Counted from the first letter of the stretch, positions 1-12,599 are shown. The stretch is 64,000 nucleotides of DNA from Megalopta genalis (GCF_051020955.1 NC_135013.1:34115302-34179301); one strand, 5' to 3'. Notes: generated by a model from the sequence alone, not told the origin. Program-made: numbers and translations.

Positions 1-208
1 TTCGAGGCTGGACCCGGCTGCCCGTCGACGCTCTCCTCTTTGAAATCGCCTCGGAAACGGCTGTGCAAAAGATACCAGAACAATGCTTCATCCGAGTGTT
101 TCATCGCACATTCGGCACTATTTTGCACGTTGCAAAAAACTGAATACGGCAGGGCATTCTACTTTTAATCGACGATTTTAGTAGATCGAGAACAATACGT
201 CGATGTCC

Positions 209-622
209 TTTAAATTCGAAACCGAAGAGCAAGACACTCCGCGAGGCGATCTTTCAGAATTTCTCGAAAGAACGGTATCGCGTATCGCGGTTCCAGACTT
301 TGCACACTTATTAGAGAATGTTTAAGCAATCTAGAGAAATTTTTGCGAGCTGAAATAACCATTTCCTCGAAAATTACAGCAGCGACGGCGAGACGATGCC
401 ATTGGTCGCATCGGGTTTAAATTCGAAACTGAAGAGCAAAACACTCCGCGAGGCGATCTTTCAGAATTTCTCGAAAGAACGGTATCGCGTATCGCAGTTC
501 CAGACTTTGCACACTTATTAGAGAATGTTTAAGCAATCTAGAGAAATTTTTGCGAGCTGAAATAACCATTTCCTCGAAAGTTACAGCAGCGACGACGAGA
601 CGATGCCATTGGTCGCGTCGGG
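209..622. repeat. 207-bp tandem duplication (2 copies)
   Basis: Two adjacent, nearly identical copies begin at about 209 and 416; both run from TTTAAATTCGAAAC through CACTCCGCGAGGCGATC to a stretch ending CCATTGGTCGC. A handful of substitutions separate them, so the duplication is fairly young. No coding signal is convincing in either copy. Confidence 0.85.
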
Positions 623-1375
623 CAAAGAAATTGAAATTGTATTCGGATTTGCGAACGAGGCCGGACGATTCGCCGGCACGGCTATATTTCCAGAGTTTCG
701 ATTCGGTCCCAGGTGACGGGACACCTGCTGGGTTCGCAAGTCGGCCCTTCGATGATCCTTTTGAAGCCGAGATCCCGCGTGGTCCAGCGGCGCGCGTCGT
801 CGTTGACGCGACGCGTGTGCGCCGCACCCTCCCGTCCGCCTCTCGCCAGCAAACGAGAATAAAATATACATGAATCCCCTTCTTTTTTTGCCCGAAATAT
901 TCAAATCTCCTGTCCTCAGATCAAATAACTGGCGGGGTATCGGGTCGCCGGCGTTGGCCCCGAGGTGGTCTCAGGCCATGAATATCATGACTGACCAAAC
1001 TCGGTTCCCATACTAGTCACGTTCTGACGATTCCCGTAAGGTGTGGTCCGCAGAGTCGGTTTCCGGAGATCAGGCTATCGGGTTTCGCATCTCGCGATCT
1101 GCGATCGCGATCGACAAGCCTAGGCCGGGTAACGTGCTGCCCGTTTGGGAGCAGCGATCGCGACGTGATACATTCGAAACAGCCGCTGGACCGACTGCGT
1201 CGACACAGACGACGACGACGACGATTCCTTCGGCGATCGACGCTCGCAAATTGAACAGATTCGATGCGATGTAATCCACCGTATTGCTGTCTTTGGAAAA
1301 CATTTTTAATCGCGAAAATTCTTGGACCAAAGTGAAACGTACATCGTCGGAATCCTCGTTTCGTTTTCAGAGATG
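623..1375. other. Intergenic, nothing recognised
   Basis: Mixed-composition sequence with a short (ACG)n-like run near 1205-1225. Open frames here are short, overlap on both strands and match nothing I know. Confidence 0.5.
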
Positions 1376-2750
1376 GGAAACACGTTCCGGAAGAGGCGCT
1401 GCTACTCGGACATGTTTCAAAATTCTACGGCTAGAAAATTGTTACAAGTTGTAGAATGAATATGCTTTCCAACGAGGTAGTTGTTTAGAAAAAAGGTCCA
1501 TTGAACGTTCCGGAAAAAATTCCTAAAGATCGCAGTCTTGTGAAACTGTTAGCTGGACTTTGCAGTCGGATGTTCGATAATTCGCACGGTGCTTAATTGT
1601 TATCGGCAAGATACAGCGATTAGAAAATTGCTGCGAGTTGTGCGATAAACATACTTTCGAACGAGGTAAATATTAAAAAAAAAGGTCCACCAAGCGTTTC
1701 AGAAAAAATTCCCAAAGATCGTTTACATTTCAGACTGTCAACTAGACTGCGAAGTCGCATGTTCGATGATTTGCACGGCGCTTAATTATTGCCAGCAAGA
1801 TTCTGCGATTAGAAAATTGCTACTAGTTGCGCAATGAACGCACTTTCCAACGAGGTAAATATTTAAAAAAAAGGTCCACCAAGCGTTTCAGAAAAAATTC
1901 CCAAAGATCGTTTACATTTCAGACTGTCAACTAGACTGCGAAGTCGCATGTTCGATGATTTGCACGGCGCTTAATTATTGCCAGCAAGATTCTGCGATTA
2001 GAAAATTGCTACTAGTTGCGCAATGAACGCACTTTCCAACGAGGTAAATATTTAAAAAAAAGGTCCACCAAGCGTTTCAGAAAAAATTCCCAAAGATCGT
2101 TTACATTTCAGACTGTCAACTAGACTGCGAAGTCGCATGTTCGATGATTTGCTCGGTGCTTAATTGTTGCCAGCAAGATTCTGCGATTAGAAAATTGCTA
2201 CTAGTTGTGCAATGACCGCACTTTCGAACGAGGTAAATATTTAAAAAAAAGGTCCACCAAGCGTTTCAGAAAAAATTCCTAAAGATCGCTTACTTCTCAG
2301 ACTATCAACTAGACTGCGAAGTCGCATGTTCGATGATTTGCTCGGTGCTTAATTGTTGCCAGCAAGATTCTGCGATTAGAAAATTGCTACTAGTTGTGCA
2401 ATGAACGCACTTTCGAACGAGGTAAATATTTAAAAAAAATGTCCACCAAGCGTTTCAGAAAAAATTCCCAAAGATCGTTTACATTTCAGACTGTTAACTA
2501 GACTGTGCGAAGTCGCATGTTCGATGATTTGCTCGGTGCTTAATTGTTGCCAGCAAGATTCTGCGATTAGAAAATTGCTACTAGTTGTGCAATGACCGCA
2601 CTTTCGAACGAGGTAGATATTTAAGAAAAAAGTCTACCAAGCGTTTCAGAAAAAATTCCTAAAGATCGCTTACGTTTCAGACTGTCAACTAAACTATGGA
2701 GTCGCATGTTCGATGATTTGCACGGCGCTTAATTATTGCCAGGACCGCAA
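1376..2750. repeat. 189-bp satellite-like tandem array, about 7 copies
   Basis: The phrase TTCTGCGATTAGAAAATTGC recurs at about 1801, 1990, 2179, 2368 and 2559, spacing 189-191 bp. More diverged units lie upstream from about 1376 (for example AGAAAATTG near 1433 and 1621). Each unit holds an A-rich block followed by GGTCCACCAAGCG, then TCGCATGTTCGATGATTTG. The central copies are almost identical and the outer ones are diverged, as expected for homogenisation by unequal exchange. Confidence 0.9.
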
Positions 2751-3346
2751 TAATTATTTCCGAGAAAGCGCGCACCTACTTTTCTATTGGAGGACCGGGT
2801 GCGCCAGGGGGTGGGCCGCAGTTCGCGGAACGCCGCTAATTCGAGGGCGGGTAAAAGAGCGGCCGGGAAACAACGATAGGAAACATCGAGCAACTAAATC
2901 GCACGGTTGCCCGCCCGTTTATTGCGACCCCCCGGCGCAAATCGGCATCATTCCGCAAGAATAAACTGGCAATAACTGTCGAATTCGTGGCTCCGCGTAA
3001 AGTTTCTCGGAGTTAATGCGGGGTGACCTTACCTACCTTCGATTACGCGAATGAAAACTGCGGGGCGTACCGTTTCCGGCCACTCGATCCGTCGCGCATA
3101 TTAAATATTATAGCCAGCAGAGCCGACCAATCACCTTAAAACCCGGCCCCGCAACTTCGAACTCGGTCTCGTAAGTCAAACAGGATTGCCGCCGCTGTTT
3201 CGTTCCGTAGCGGCGCGAGTAAAAAAAGCGCGCTTGCTTAAAAATCACACGTTTACGGGAAGAAATTACACGTTTTATAAATCGTGATTGCAATCGAATA
3301 ATTGCATCGTGTGCAACGGCTGTGCATAATGCGCGTGTGTACTTAG
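2751..3346. other. Intergenic, nothing recognised
   Basis: GC-moderate sequence between two repeat blocks. No splice-supported exon, RNA gene or transposon end is visible. Confidence 0.5.
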
Positions 3347-3658
3347 ACTGCGGATTTGATGCGTTTACGACGAGACCGAGTGGATAATGAGACACTCTGA
3401 TTTTTAAAAATACCGTCGCGTTACTACCTTGAACACGTTGAAACGATTAATAAACCGAATTAATTTCAACGCGGCTTCTGCAACTTGCAAATAGCGCGGA
3501 TAACTGCGGATTTGATGCGTTTACGACAAGATCGAGTGGATAATGAGACACTCTAATTTTTAAAAATACCATCACGTTACCTTGAACCCGTTAAAACGAT
3601 TAATAAACCGAATTAATTTCAACGCGGCTTCTGCAGCTTCCAAATAGCGCTGATAATT
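3347..3658. repeat. ~155-bp direct repeat (2 copies)
   Basis: CTGCGGATTTGATGCGTTTA occurs at about 3348 and 3503. Each copy continues through a block ending AATTTCAACGCGGCTTCTGCA. The second copy has small deletions and substitutions. Confidence 0.8.
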
Positions 3659-5334
3659 TTCGGTCCGGTCGCGACGGCTGTCGCCAAGATTAAGCGATAA
3701 TCCTAGTAACATTGATCGTACATACTTTTTAAGCAGTATAATTATGTTTAAGATGCCCTGCGAGCACGTGCTTAAAATGATTTTTAATCATTCGAAAGCA
3801 GGACAGTGCAACAGACCGTCGAAACGACGGTTTCTTCGAGCCGAGCCTGCGCCCGATGCTCCGTCCACGGCCATAAATATTGATCTAACGCTTTTGGTAT
3901 TATTTTTCGGCGGCGGTGCGAGGACGCCGGATTATTATGATTATTGTATTACGGTTGTCCGGTCGATAGCTGCGAAAACTCGGACAGGAAATCACTTCTG
4001 GCCGTCGGCGGGGCAGGCCTAAGGGCGGGCAGGCATTCGCCGCGAGAACACAACGCGCGATCGAATAGACCTCGTTTGCCACGTGTTGTTCGACTTCCGG
4101 CGTAACGGGAGCTGTCCGTCGAGCCGGACTGACGTTGATTGTCGACACAAAGCGTCGCGGTTACTTATTTTACTAATGGGGCCCCGCCGCGGACGCCCGA
4201 CGCCCGACGCCTCTGAATTCGCTCCCGGCTCGTTTATCGCGGCCGATTCGTTTGAAATTCATTTTTCCGAGCGTCCTCCACGATTACCGTGTCGTCGTGC
4301 GTCGTCGATTTTTCAAGCCGGCCAGTCCGATCATCGGTATCGTTCTGTCCGCGCGCGGAATGATGGATTTTCAGCGAGCGACGACAGATAAGTCCGCCGG
4401 ACAGGAAGTCCTCCGGCGGCCCATTATCGGCGTAAAACGATTACTCAAGAGCCGAACGCGTTTACGCGACCGTCGCATGCTAATCCCCGATAAACTGGCG
4501 AGAACAATCGTTAAAAAAAAAAACAGAAAAAATAACGAATACGACGCGCCATTTGTCTTGACAACTGCGCCGCATCGCGCGCGTCGCCTCGACGCGATTA
4601 AATTTCGTTTCGCGTTTCCATTTATCGTTAACGTAATCGGACGTGTTGGTTGATGGTCTTTGAAAAAATCTCTGACAGCTGATCGGGCTCGGCTGCTCGG
4701 CGAATTTTTCAACGAGAATTTCAATGGCCGGCCAAGACGGCTACAAGGATTTCTGAGCGAAATAAACAATTTATGAGCTGGTCGCCAGAGAAGCAGAAAC
4801 TGTCGTAATATATGCCATAATCTTCGTGTAATCGTTTCAATCGATCGAAAATGATGCGACGGTGTACCTAAGCAGTTATTTTTTTATTTAAGCCTCCTTT
4901 TCAGTACATTGGCTCACAGGTGTTCGTACAGCTTTTAATTCTTTGGGGCACAGGATTTCAGAAAATAAAATGGACGCTGAAATTTTATTGCGTTTTAAAT
5001 CGAACGAAATTGGTATACTTTTATTAACAAAGGAATCACATAATATAAAAACATAAAAAAGAAATAATAAGAAGTAATAATTCAATTCAATTTGTTGTTA
5101 TAAGGTGGGTCTGAAATAGTCCCACCGTGCCACATGGGTTCAGGAATGCGAATGCAGCTATTGCAATATTTCGAGGTGGGTCTAAAAATGTGTGTCCCAC
5201 CAATGCATTACCGTGCATCAAGAAGGTGGGTCATTTTTAAAAACTGAACCAAGTGACCTGAATTTTTTTTCTAGATGGCAGAGGGACTAGGATCCACTAC
5301 ACGATGGCTAAAAAGCTTTCCTTTTAAATTCTGC
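3659..5334. other. Intergenic, nothing recognised
   Basis: Open frames on both strands at 3744-4769 overlap each other and have no splice context or recognisable motif. Three GGTGGGTCT-like words near 5105, 5175 and 5225 form a loose local repeat. Confidence 0.45.
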
Positions 5335-5534
5335 AAATGTCTCCCTAACTGACGCTCAGATTGCGCACAAAAATGGGAGATACGATTATTCGAGCCCTGT
5401 ACCTCGTTTTTCATAGTTGTTGACAATTCGTAATTATAGAAGCGAACCGCAAGGCTCGAATAATCGTATCCCCTCTCCCCAAATTGTCCATATTCGTGGA
5501 CAATCTGAGCGTCAATTAGAGAGACATTACAGTA
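5335..5534. mobile_element. Fold-back MITE, family A copy
   Basis: An imperfect long palindrome. The left arm (CTAACTGACGCTCAGATTG, CGATTATTCGAGCC) is mirrored by the right arm (CGAATAATCGTATC, CAATCTGAGCGTCAATTAG) and ends ACATTACAGTA. Ends of CAGTA type next to TA suggest a Tc1/mariner-pogo superfamily derivative; that assignment is inference. The left terminus is degraded. Confidence 0.75.
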
Positions 5535-7212
5535 CTTGGAACGAAAAGAAAAAGTTAAAAATCCTCGTTTCTTAATTCATCCCTCTACAATCTAAAAAAA
5601 AAAGAAAAAATCGAATCATTTGGTTCACTTTCGAAATAATTATTGCGTTCTAAAAGGTGTACGAACACTTTCATGAGTCACTGTACACGCATCGCGACAA
5701 ACTAAATTCGCGAAAGCAATCATTCTCCCGGCACTGAAATGGCGGCGCCGAAATGCTTCCACAAGAACGATCGACGAAAGACTTGCGCTCAAAAAAGGGA
5801 GGTTATTCCTTCGACTCCTCTATCGAAGAATTGCAACAGCTTCTCGTATCTTGAACGACGCACAGCCACACATTTTATATCGCCGCCTAATTAGCAGATT
5901 AATTCGCGGAAAAACGTGACGTATCCGCGAAGCAATTCCGTGATTTTGGAAGCCGTGCCAGACGATCCCCGTCGAGCCGGCATCGTAGGGGCTGCGATTT
6001 TCCGAGGCCTCGGACAGCCCCGGTTGTAACTCATCGGTCTCCCTGTCCCTGGTATTCGGTCCGTTATTCACGTCGCGACGAATAATCGGGAATCAATCCC
6101 GGGCCGTTCCTCTAAATGGACGTCGACGTCGAACCGCGTCGACGGCCGAGCCCGGCGGCCACCCCCGCGACAACGTCAAGGGGATGCTTTTACGAGGATT
6201 TTTCATTTTCTGTCTGAGCCCGGCCGTCCTGCCCCGAGGCGGCGGTTTTACAGCGTTTTTAAAACGAACGTGGGGAGGGGGTGGCCACCCTGACGCGCGT
6301 CTGCCGCGAGCTTCGGCGAAGTTCCTCTTCGCGTCGTCGTGACGGGATCTCGCTTTTGACGGCCGAAAGCGGCGGTGTCTCGTCGTAAAAACGTCGGCCA
6401 GCAGTTAACGCTCGGCGGTCCGTTCGTTGCTTGGCTGCCGACGGCTGCCAATCCTTTCCTCGTCGGCGGCCGTCTCTGACGTTCGGTGCTCGTCGCCCGG
6501 CGCGTAAAACCGCGGCTTCCTCTGCGGCGGACCCGCCAGAAATTATTCCGCAAGACAACTGTCCTCGCGGCGCGTAAACCCGCGTCCACAAGGGAGGAAA
6601 GTGCCGGCGCCGCGACACCCATCCGGGGGGCGCGCGGGTCCGACGCGGCCGCGAAACGTTCCCCGGGGTCGCGAATCCCGGAGACCCCGGGGTCTCCCGC
6701 GCGCCGCGAAATTGGTGCTATCAACGCCGAGCCGGCCAACTTGCTCGTTCCTTTTGCGAATTACGTTCCTTTCGTAATTACGCCGCGAGACCGCCGCGGA
6801 CAAACCCGCGAGCGAGCTCTCCCGTGTCCGCGGACAGTTTAATGATAGAGGCGCGGTGCCGGACACGCTCCGCCGTTCTGTTGCGGATTTTTCGAGACAC
6901 CCCGTATATGATTTTCTTCGGCGCCAGCCTCTTCCCAAGCATTAAACCGACCGCTCTTCGGGCGGCCGCGAACCGTGGAATTTTCTTGCTTGCGTACTTA
7001 TCGCGAGACCCGAGTTCGGAAAACGGCGCGACGCGGAATTCGAACGCGTTTATCGGCGAACGACCGTGTTGAACCGCGGATTCGTGTCCCTGTTCGTGGT
7101 AATTGCGAACGAGCGTAATTTTCTGGTTACATTTCTGTGGAGGTCTACGATGATTTAATGTGTTTAATTGTTGACAGTTGGATCCTTCGGTGTTGCCAAC
7201 GGTATTGTCAGT
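5535..7212. other. GC-rich intergenic block with a perfect palindrome
   Basis: CpG-rich sequence, densest at 6120-7080. It contains the 18-bp perfect palindrome GGAGACCCCGGGGTCTCC at about 6680-6697. Overlapping open frames occur on both strands because GC-rich DNA lacks stops; none has splice or homology support. Confidence 0.5.
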
Positions 7213-7454
7213 ATTAACCCTTTGCACTGGAAGCTGTTTCAACCGAATATATAAAATCATTTCTCGAACTTACAGTATTTCTATTTTATAGGAGAAATTA
7301 CATTTTATGCATATATGAAAATCTTGGGACTCGCGCGACGGTGTTACACTCATGACAATTTTTCAAACTTTGTTAAATATCAAAATTATTCTAAAAGGTG
7401 ATGTAACAAATATTAATGGTGCCTCAGAGTCGCCATTCGAGTGCGAAGGGTTAA
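7213..7454. mobile_element. TTAA-type (piggyBac-like) MITE
   Basis: It starts TTAACCCTTTGCACTGGA and ends TTCGAGTGCGAAGGGTTAA, so the ends are inverted repeats immediately inside TTAA. TTAA target duplication with CCC at the terminus is the hallmark of piggyBac-type elements. The interior is non-coding. A second member lies at 27211-27437. Confidence 0.75.
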
Positions 7455-8844
7455 TAGATAGTATTATCAAAATCGTATCAGTATTGGCAAAACAGTGTTA
7501 TCAAATATTTACTGAAATAATTCTAAATATATATCAATATAAATTAATATAAATTAATATGAATTAACGTAAAGCAATATAAATTAATATAAATTGATAT
7601 AAATTAACGTAAAGTAATATAAATTAATATAAATTAATATAAATCAATATTACACACTCTATACAATAAACAGACATTAACACTAACCCTATCGAGGGTC
7701 AAAAGTGACTGACGCGTTGTATTGTTTCATAACGACGACGAAACTAAATCTATTCGAACCTTTCGCCATTTTTATCATACTATATGCTTGCATCGTGATA
7801 TCGATTCAACAACTTCCAGATAAAAAGCATGGAAGCAGTTCTATAGATCAGCTCGGTGAGTACACTATTAAAGAATTCTATTTAAAATCAATTAATTCTA
7901 TTTACAAATAATTCTATTCTATATAAATATAGAATACAATAATTCTATTAAAAGTAATCCTATTTAAAAATCACTATTCTCTCGCAACGATTAAACGATT
8001 GTCAATATTCAAACAATTTAACCAAAGTCGTGGAAACTCCAAAGTCCGATTAACCCTTTAATACGCCATTTTCTTCGCAGTCGCTGCGATTAGAAATTTT
8101 TCGATTGCAATAATTTGTCCGAGGGGAAAAAAAATCGATGCTAATCGTGCGCCTAAGTTTATTTGAACGCTTAAATATCGACGACAAGAGACTAGAATAT
8201 TATTTTGCAATTTTGTATAGCATAGAATATTATTATTATTATTAATTATTATATTATATATATTATTAATATATATTATATTATATATTATTAATTATTT
8301 TATAGCACAGAATATTATTATTATTATTATATTGCTAGAAATTTTCGTGACGAGTCGGACTCGCCGAAGGGGTGGGGGGCGCGGGGGTTAACGCGAGGTG
8401 TTAACGCCGAAAAGGCGTCGGTTTCCTAATGAAATCGCGTTTTAAACGTAAGCTCGAGACCGTGATGTGAATCGCGGATGCCTCGTGGCGAACTCGATCC
8501 GCGCACGAATCGGTGCGGAATAGGAAATGATCGAGTTTACCTTGGAACGCGGAAGAGAGTCACCTGGACGTTCCAGAGATTTTCTCGCGGGTCTGCAACT
8601 CGATTCTTCCTCGGTCGGTTGGCCGAATCGGCGGCCAACTCTTTCGTACCTAGAAATCACGTACGCGGCTGTCCGTTACTAAAACTGTTATTCCATCCGC
8701 GTTCTCTTATTACCGATCGAGGCACATTTGTTTATTCGCCGGAGAAACAACGCGCCGCGATCCTCAATCCTTCAAAAAATTGCTCGCTCGTAACCGGACG
8801 CTGGAATTACATATGGACAGTTTATTCCGAAAGCGTATACTATA
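7455..8844. other. AT-rich intergenic with simple repeats
   Basis: Contains AAATTAATATA-type repeats at about 7535-7650 and an ATT/ATATAT microsatellite at about 8221-8335. No coding evidence. Confidence 0.5.
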
Positions 8845-9310
8845 CTATTAGGGGGGCCGGAAAATAATGTCGTTTTTTTTTACAGTAAATTCGAATAAAT
8901 AAATTTCTTACAAGTTTTACTTTTTAGTCAATGTTGTAATCAGCCACGTTGGCAACAACCTTTCGCCATCTGGTGTGCAAATTTTCAATGTCGGATCGAT
9001 AAGAATCAATTGGTTTTTCAGTAAAATATCTGGAGATGGCATTTTTCATGGCAACCAAATTTTGAAAGTGTTTGTTCGTTAAGAAGTGTTGCAGCGAACG
9101 GAATAAATGGAAATCCGATGGCGCAATGTCGGGCGAGTATGGTGGGTGAGGCAGTACCTCCCACCCCAAATCATTAATTTTTTCCAGCGTTTTTCTTGCG
9201 CAGTGCGGTCTTGCATTATCGTGTTGCAAAATAACGCCTTTTCTATTGATAATCGCGTAAAAAATTTCGCGCATATTCCGTACTAATTCTTCTTCCGTAC
9301 CCTTCTTCAC
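8845..9310 (-). pseudogene. Mariner-family transposase, 3' fragment
   Basis: The minus strand encodes 128 residues of the C-terminal half of a mariner transposase. The diagnostic blocks are LQHDNARPH (second catalytic Asp in HDNA) and PPYSPDIAPSDFHLF (third catalytic Asp in SPDIAPSD), followed by a normal stop in NVADYNID. Full-length mariner transposases are about 340-350 residues; the N-terminal DNA-binding domain and first catalytic Asp are absent and no homologous sequence continues beyond 9310. A terminus-like TTAGGGGGGCCGGAAAATAA lies just beyond the 3' end at about 8849. The element is therefore internally or 5' truncated and cannot make an active enzyme. A 12-bp word TACTATACTATT flanks it at about 8838 and 9404. 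Confidence 0.9.
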
Positions 9311-9415
9311 ATAAAGTACATTTTATATCCGCTAGGTGCTTTTTTAATCACTGTATTATATTTGTATTGCATTATTAGCAAATAAACAATTACAAATTCC
9401 AACGTACTATACTAT

Positions 9416-9789
9416 TCTTCTTTTTTAAAATGCGGCATCGCATAATTTCTGATCAATTTAGCGTGACCTTTTTTTGTTTGTAACTAGAAACAGAAATGGA
9501 CTCGCGTCGCTTATACAGAAACGAAGGGTTCGTATTCTTCGCGGGGCAGAGTGAACCGGTTCCTGCCGAAATTATACTTACTGCAACGTTAGAGCTGCGT
9601 TTTTTGCCTCAAAGAATGCGACGCTTCGTTGAGGTTGATCGACGACCGGATTTCTTAATCGCTCCGGAGGCTGTCACGCGCGAAAATTAATATTTTCTTC
9701 TTTAATATGTTTTCTTGATATTATTTTCTTATCATATTTGTTGTTATAATTGTTTGTTTTTACTCGGCTCTTCGCGCTGACCATATTTT
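9416..9789. other. Intergenic, nothing supported
   Basis: A 64-codon open frame on the plus strand (9496-9690) has no recognisable motif, splice signals or domain. I do not call it a gene. Confidence 0.45.
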
Positions 9790-10018
9790 ATTAAAACTTG
9801 ATATAATAATTAATATAATAATTATTGATATATATATAATAATTATAATATAATTAAATGATGTATCATATAATAATTATTGATATAAACTTGATATATA
9901 ATTATTGATATAAACTTGATCTATAATTATTGATATAAACTTAATATATAGTTATTGATATAAACTTGATATATAATTATTTATATAAACTTGATATAAT
10001 AATTATTAATTATCGCAT
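9790..10018. repeat. AT-rich minisatellite, ~30-bp unit
   Basis: About six units of ATTATTGATATAAACTTGAT with small variation. Confidence 0.75.
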
Positions 10019-10115
10019 ACGTGACAACGAAACAAACTTATTAAGACCCGTTCTTCCGGTGAAAATGAATTCTTCGGTCCTAAATTTGTTACAAACAATT
10101 TCTCCAGCGCATTAA
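9985..10115. repeat. Dispersed repeat, copy 1 (partner at 27885-28015)
   Basis: Shares with the partner an ordered series of words: ATTAATTATCG, GACAAACC/GAAACAAAC, CGGTGAAAATGAATTCTTC, AAATTTGTTA, GCGCATTAAG. The identity is moderate. Element class is unknown. Confidence 0.6.
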
Positions 10116-11339
10116 GTAAGCTCGGATCTTTCCAAAAATTCTATAAAAATGCTTCGAAATGTCTAAAACTGCTAAATATTCGAAACACATCGAAGCAACA
10201 TCGAATTTGCGATTATTATGCGACGCGGCAGCGAAGATCGGTGTGCAGACAATTTTCATGGGTCGTCGGAGACCCAAGGAAATCGTCGCGCATCGGGGCT
10301 CGATTAAATTCGCGAAAATTCTCGAAAATGTACAAAAATTTCCTTGCAAATTGCTTGGAATCGTTTCCAAAAAAAAAGAGAAAAAAAGGGAAAAGTAACG
10401 AATTCGCGTTTTGTCGGCGTGTTTAGCCGACACCGCGGGGCGACGATTTAAATTATATTCTCGGCCAAATGGCCGATCGGCGTTTCCGCAATTTCGCCGC
10501 GGCGGCGGCGTTCCATCGGCTCGCGGCATTTTCCGGCAGCATGATGGCAAAACGGCGAGCGCATGGGCGACGAAACGCGCAACGCGTAGCCACGTGTCGT
10601 CACGTGTCGTTGAGTACGGTCAAACCCCGATTTACTACGGGCCGTCCACGTGTCCAAATGAGCAACACTTTGAATAATACCGACGTTGCGCGGCGCGGAG
10701 CGGAGCGGCGCGGCCTGGGATCCCCACGGGACGCGGTGTCTCTATATTCTGTAATGCATAAATCAAGGACCGGCAAATGGCGTTCCTCGATCGTGTATTA
10801 CCGTAACACCTCGCGCCGGCTCCCTGTCGAATATTGGATACGCGGTAGAATAGAGGGCAGCCACCGATCGCGGATCACGTTGCCATCGGCAACCCACCCC
10901 CTCATTAAATTGGAAAGTACAGTCCGATACGTCGTCATTTGGGACGCGTCGGTCTGCCGCGAATCCGGAATCCTCGATGTGCTTTCCAACCCTTTCGGAC
11001 AGAAAAATCGGATATTGCCTTTCGAACGGGTCTGCGGTTAAATTCGGGTATTACCGCGGACGCCCCAAATACTGCGGTGAAAAAGTAATAAAATGATCAG
11101 TAAGTATATAAAAGTAATGAAATCTAACATTTTATAGCGTGTAATTCTATACAAAATGACTCTCATAATTTTTTACATGTTTTAAGATTAATAATTAATT
11201 ATGTACGAGTAACGGCAATCGCTGATCTAATTTATTTATTGACTTTTGATAGTCGGAAGCTTATGAAAACGTCGAGTCTTATGGAATTCTCTCATCGGCA
11301 GCTGTGGACGCTGATTCGGTAATTAATTGATAATAGTAA
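10116..11339. other. Intergenic, nothing recognised
   Basis: A 190-codon plus frame at 10469-11041 lies in CpG-rich sequence and is shadowed by minus frames. No motif or splice support is visible. Confidence 0.45.
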
Positions 11340-11545
11340 TATTCATTTTAAATATTAATATTAATATTAAATATTAAATATTAAATATTAAATATTAAAT
11401 ATTAATTAATATAATATTAATAAATATTATATTATAATGTATATATTATATTATATTATATTATATTATATTATATTATATTATATATATACTATATTAT
11501 ATTATATTATATTATAATATATAATATTAAATATTAATAATAATA
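11340..11545. repeat. AT microsatellite (ATATT/AATAT)n
   Basis: Long runs of TTATA and ATTAA, with no other content. Confidence 0.9.
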
Positions 11546-11966
11546 ATTAATAATAAATTGTTCATTTTAGCGTTATTTTTAGACGGACATTATAACCGTT
11601 GCTTTGATAAAAAATCGACGTCGCCATCGTCTATCCTCAAATATTATTTACTAGCACAGTATTTGGCGCACAGATTTTTGACTATGTGTGTACATTACTG
11701 CGGTGCTTGTAGAGTACCTATACTTAATTTGTAAAGTGCTACAGTGAGGATATCTTGATCCTAGGAATCGTAGCTGTGCGCGCGCATTTGGAAGAAAAAG
11801 GGTTACGTGAACCTTGACGCGCAGTAATCGGAACGTCCGCAGTATTCGGCTCGCAGAAATAAATACATAACCGCGATGATATATATGCACATGTACGGTT
11901 TCTTTGCGTTACGCCTTTTTAATGAAATCCGTGCTTCCAACGATCCAATATTTTGAGGAAAGTAAA
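11546..11966. other. Intergenic, nothing recognised
   Basis: No exon, RNA gene or repeat signature could be made out. Confidence 0.5.
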
Positions 11967-12188
11967 TACAGTAATTTCTCCCTTACTGACGCGCAAATTG
12001 TGCTGAAAAATGGACAATCTGGGAAGAAGAGACACGATTATTCGAGCCTCGCGGCTCGTTTCTATAATTATCGACAATCGACAACCATAAAAAACGAGCC
12101 ACACGGCTCGAACAATCGTATCTCCTCTTCCCCTAGATTGTCCATTTTTGTGGACAATCTAAGCGTCAATTAGAGAGACATTACTGTA
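11967..12188. mobile_element. Fold-back MITE, family A copy
   Basis: Begins TACAGTAATTTCTCCCTTAC and ends GAGAGACATTACTGTA. Arms pair over most of the length (TGGACAATCTGGG / CCTAGATTGTCCA; CGATTATTCGAGCC / GGCTCGAACAATCG). Both ends abut TA. Confidence 0.85.
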
Positions 12189-12599
12189 TTCAGGTGAAAG
12201 AACAACAGGTTCTCAAGTGCGTTAACACGTTGAACATTCTGCGACAACGCGTTTCCGTCGTCGATACCGAGACCGTCTCCGCAAGTTGCCAAAATTTGTG
12301 CACAGACAAAACGCAGAAATCGTTCGGATAGGGAGAGTCGACGGGCGTCGATGGCGAAAACAATTAGAATCGGCAGGGCCGCCGATAAGAGTTACGTGCA
12401 CGTCGAATCCTTCGTGACAAGTCGCGGCCATTTTTCAGCGGTTGACTCCGCTTTGACACCACGCCACTCGTCGACCCTTCTATGCCGTGTAACGCGCGTT
12501 ACAAGAGGGACGAGGGGCGGCCAGGGGTTTACGTAACGACCACCCCGGCCGATACGCCGCGAAAACCAGCCCCCGAAGCGGGACGCGAAACGACGGAAA
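12189..12599. other. Intergenic, nothing recognised
   Basis: Short overlapping open frames only. Confidence 0.45.

Noticed and set aside
9496..9690. 64-codon plus-strand frame next to the mariner relic
   Set aside because: No homology, splice support or sequence bias; too short to support.
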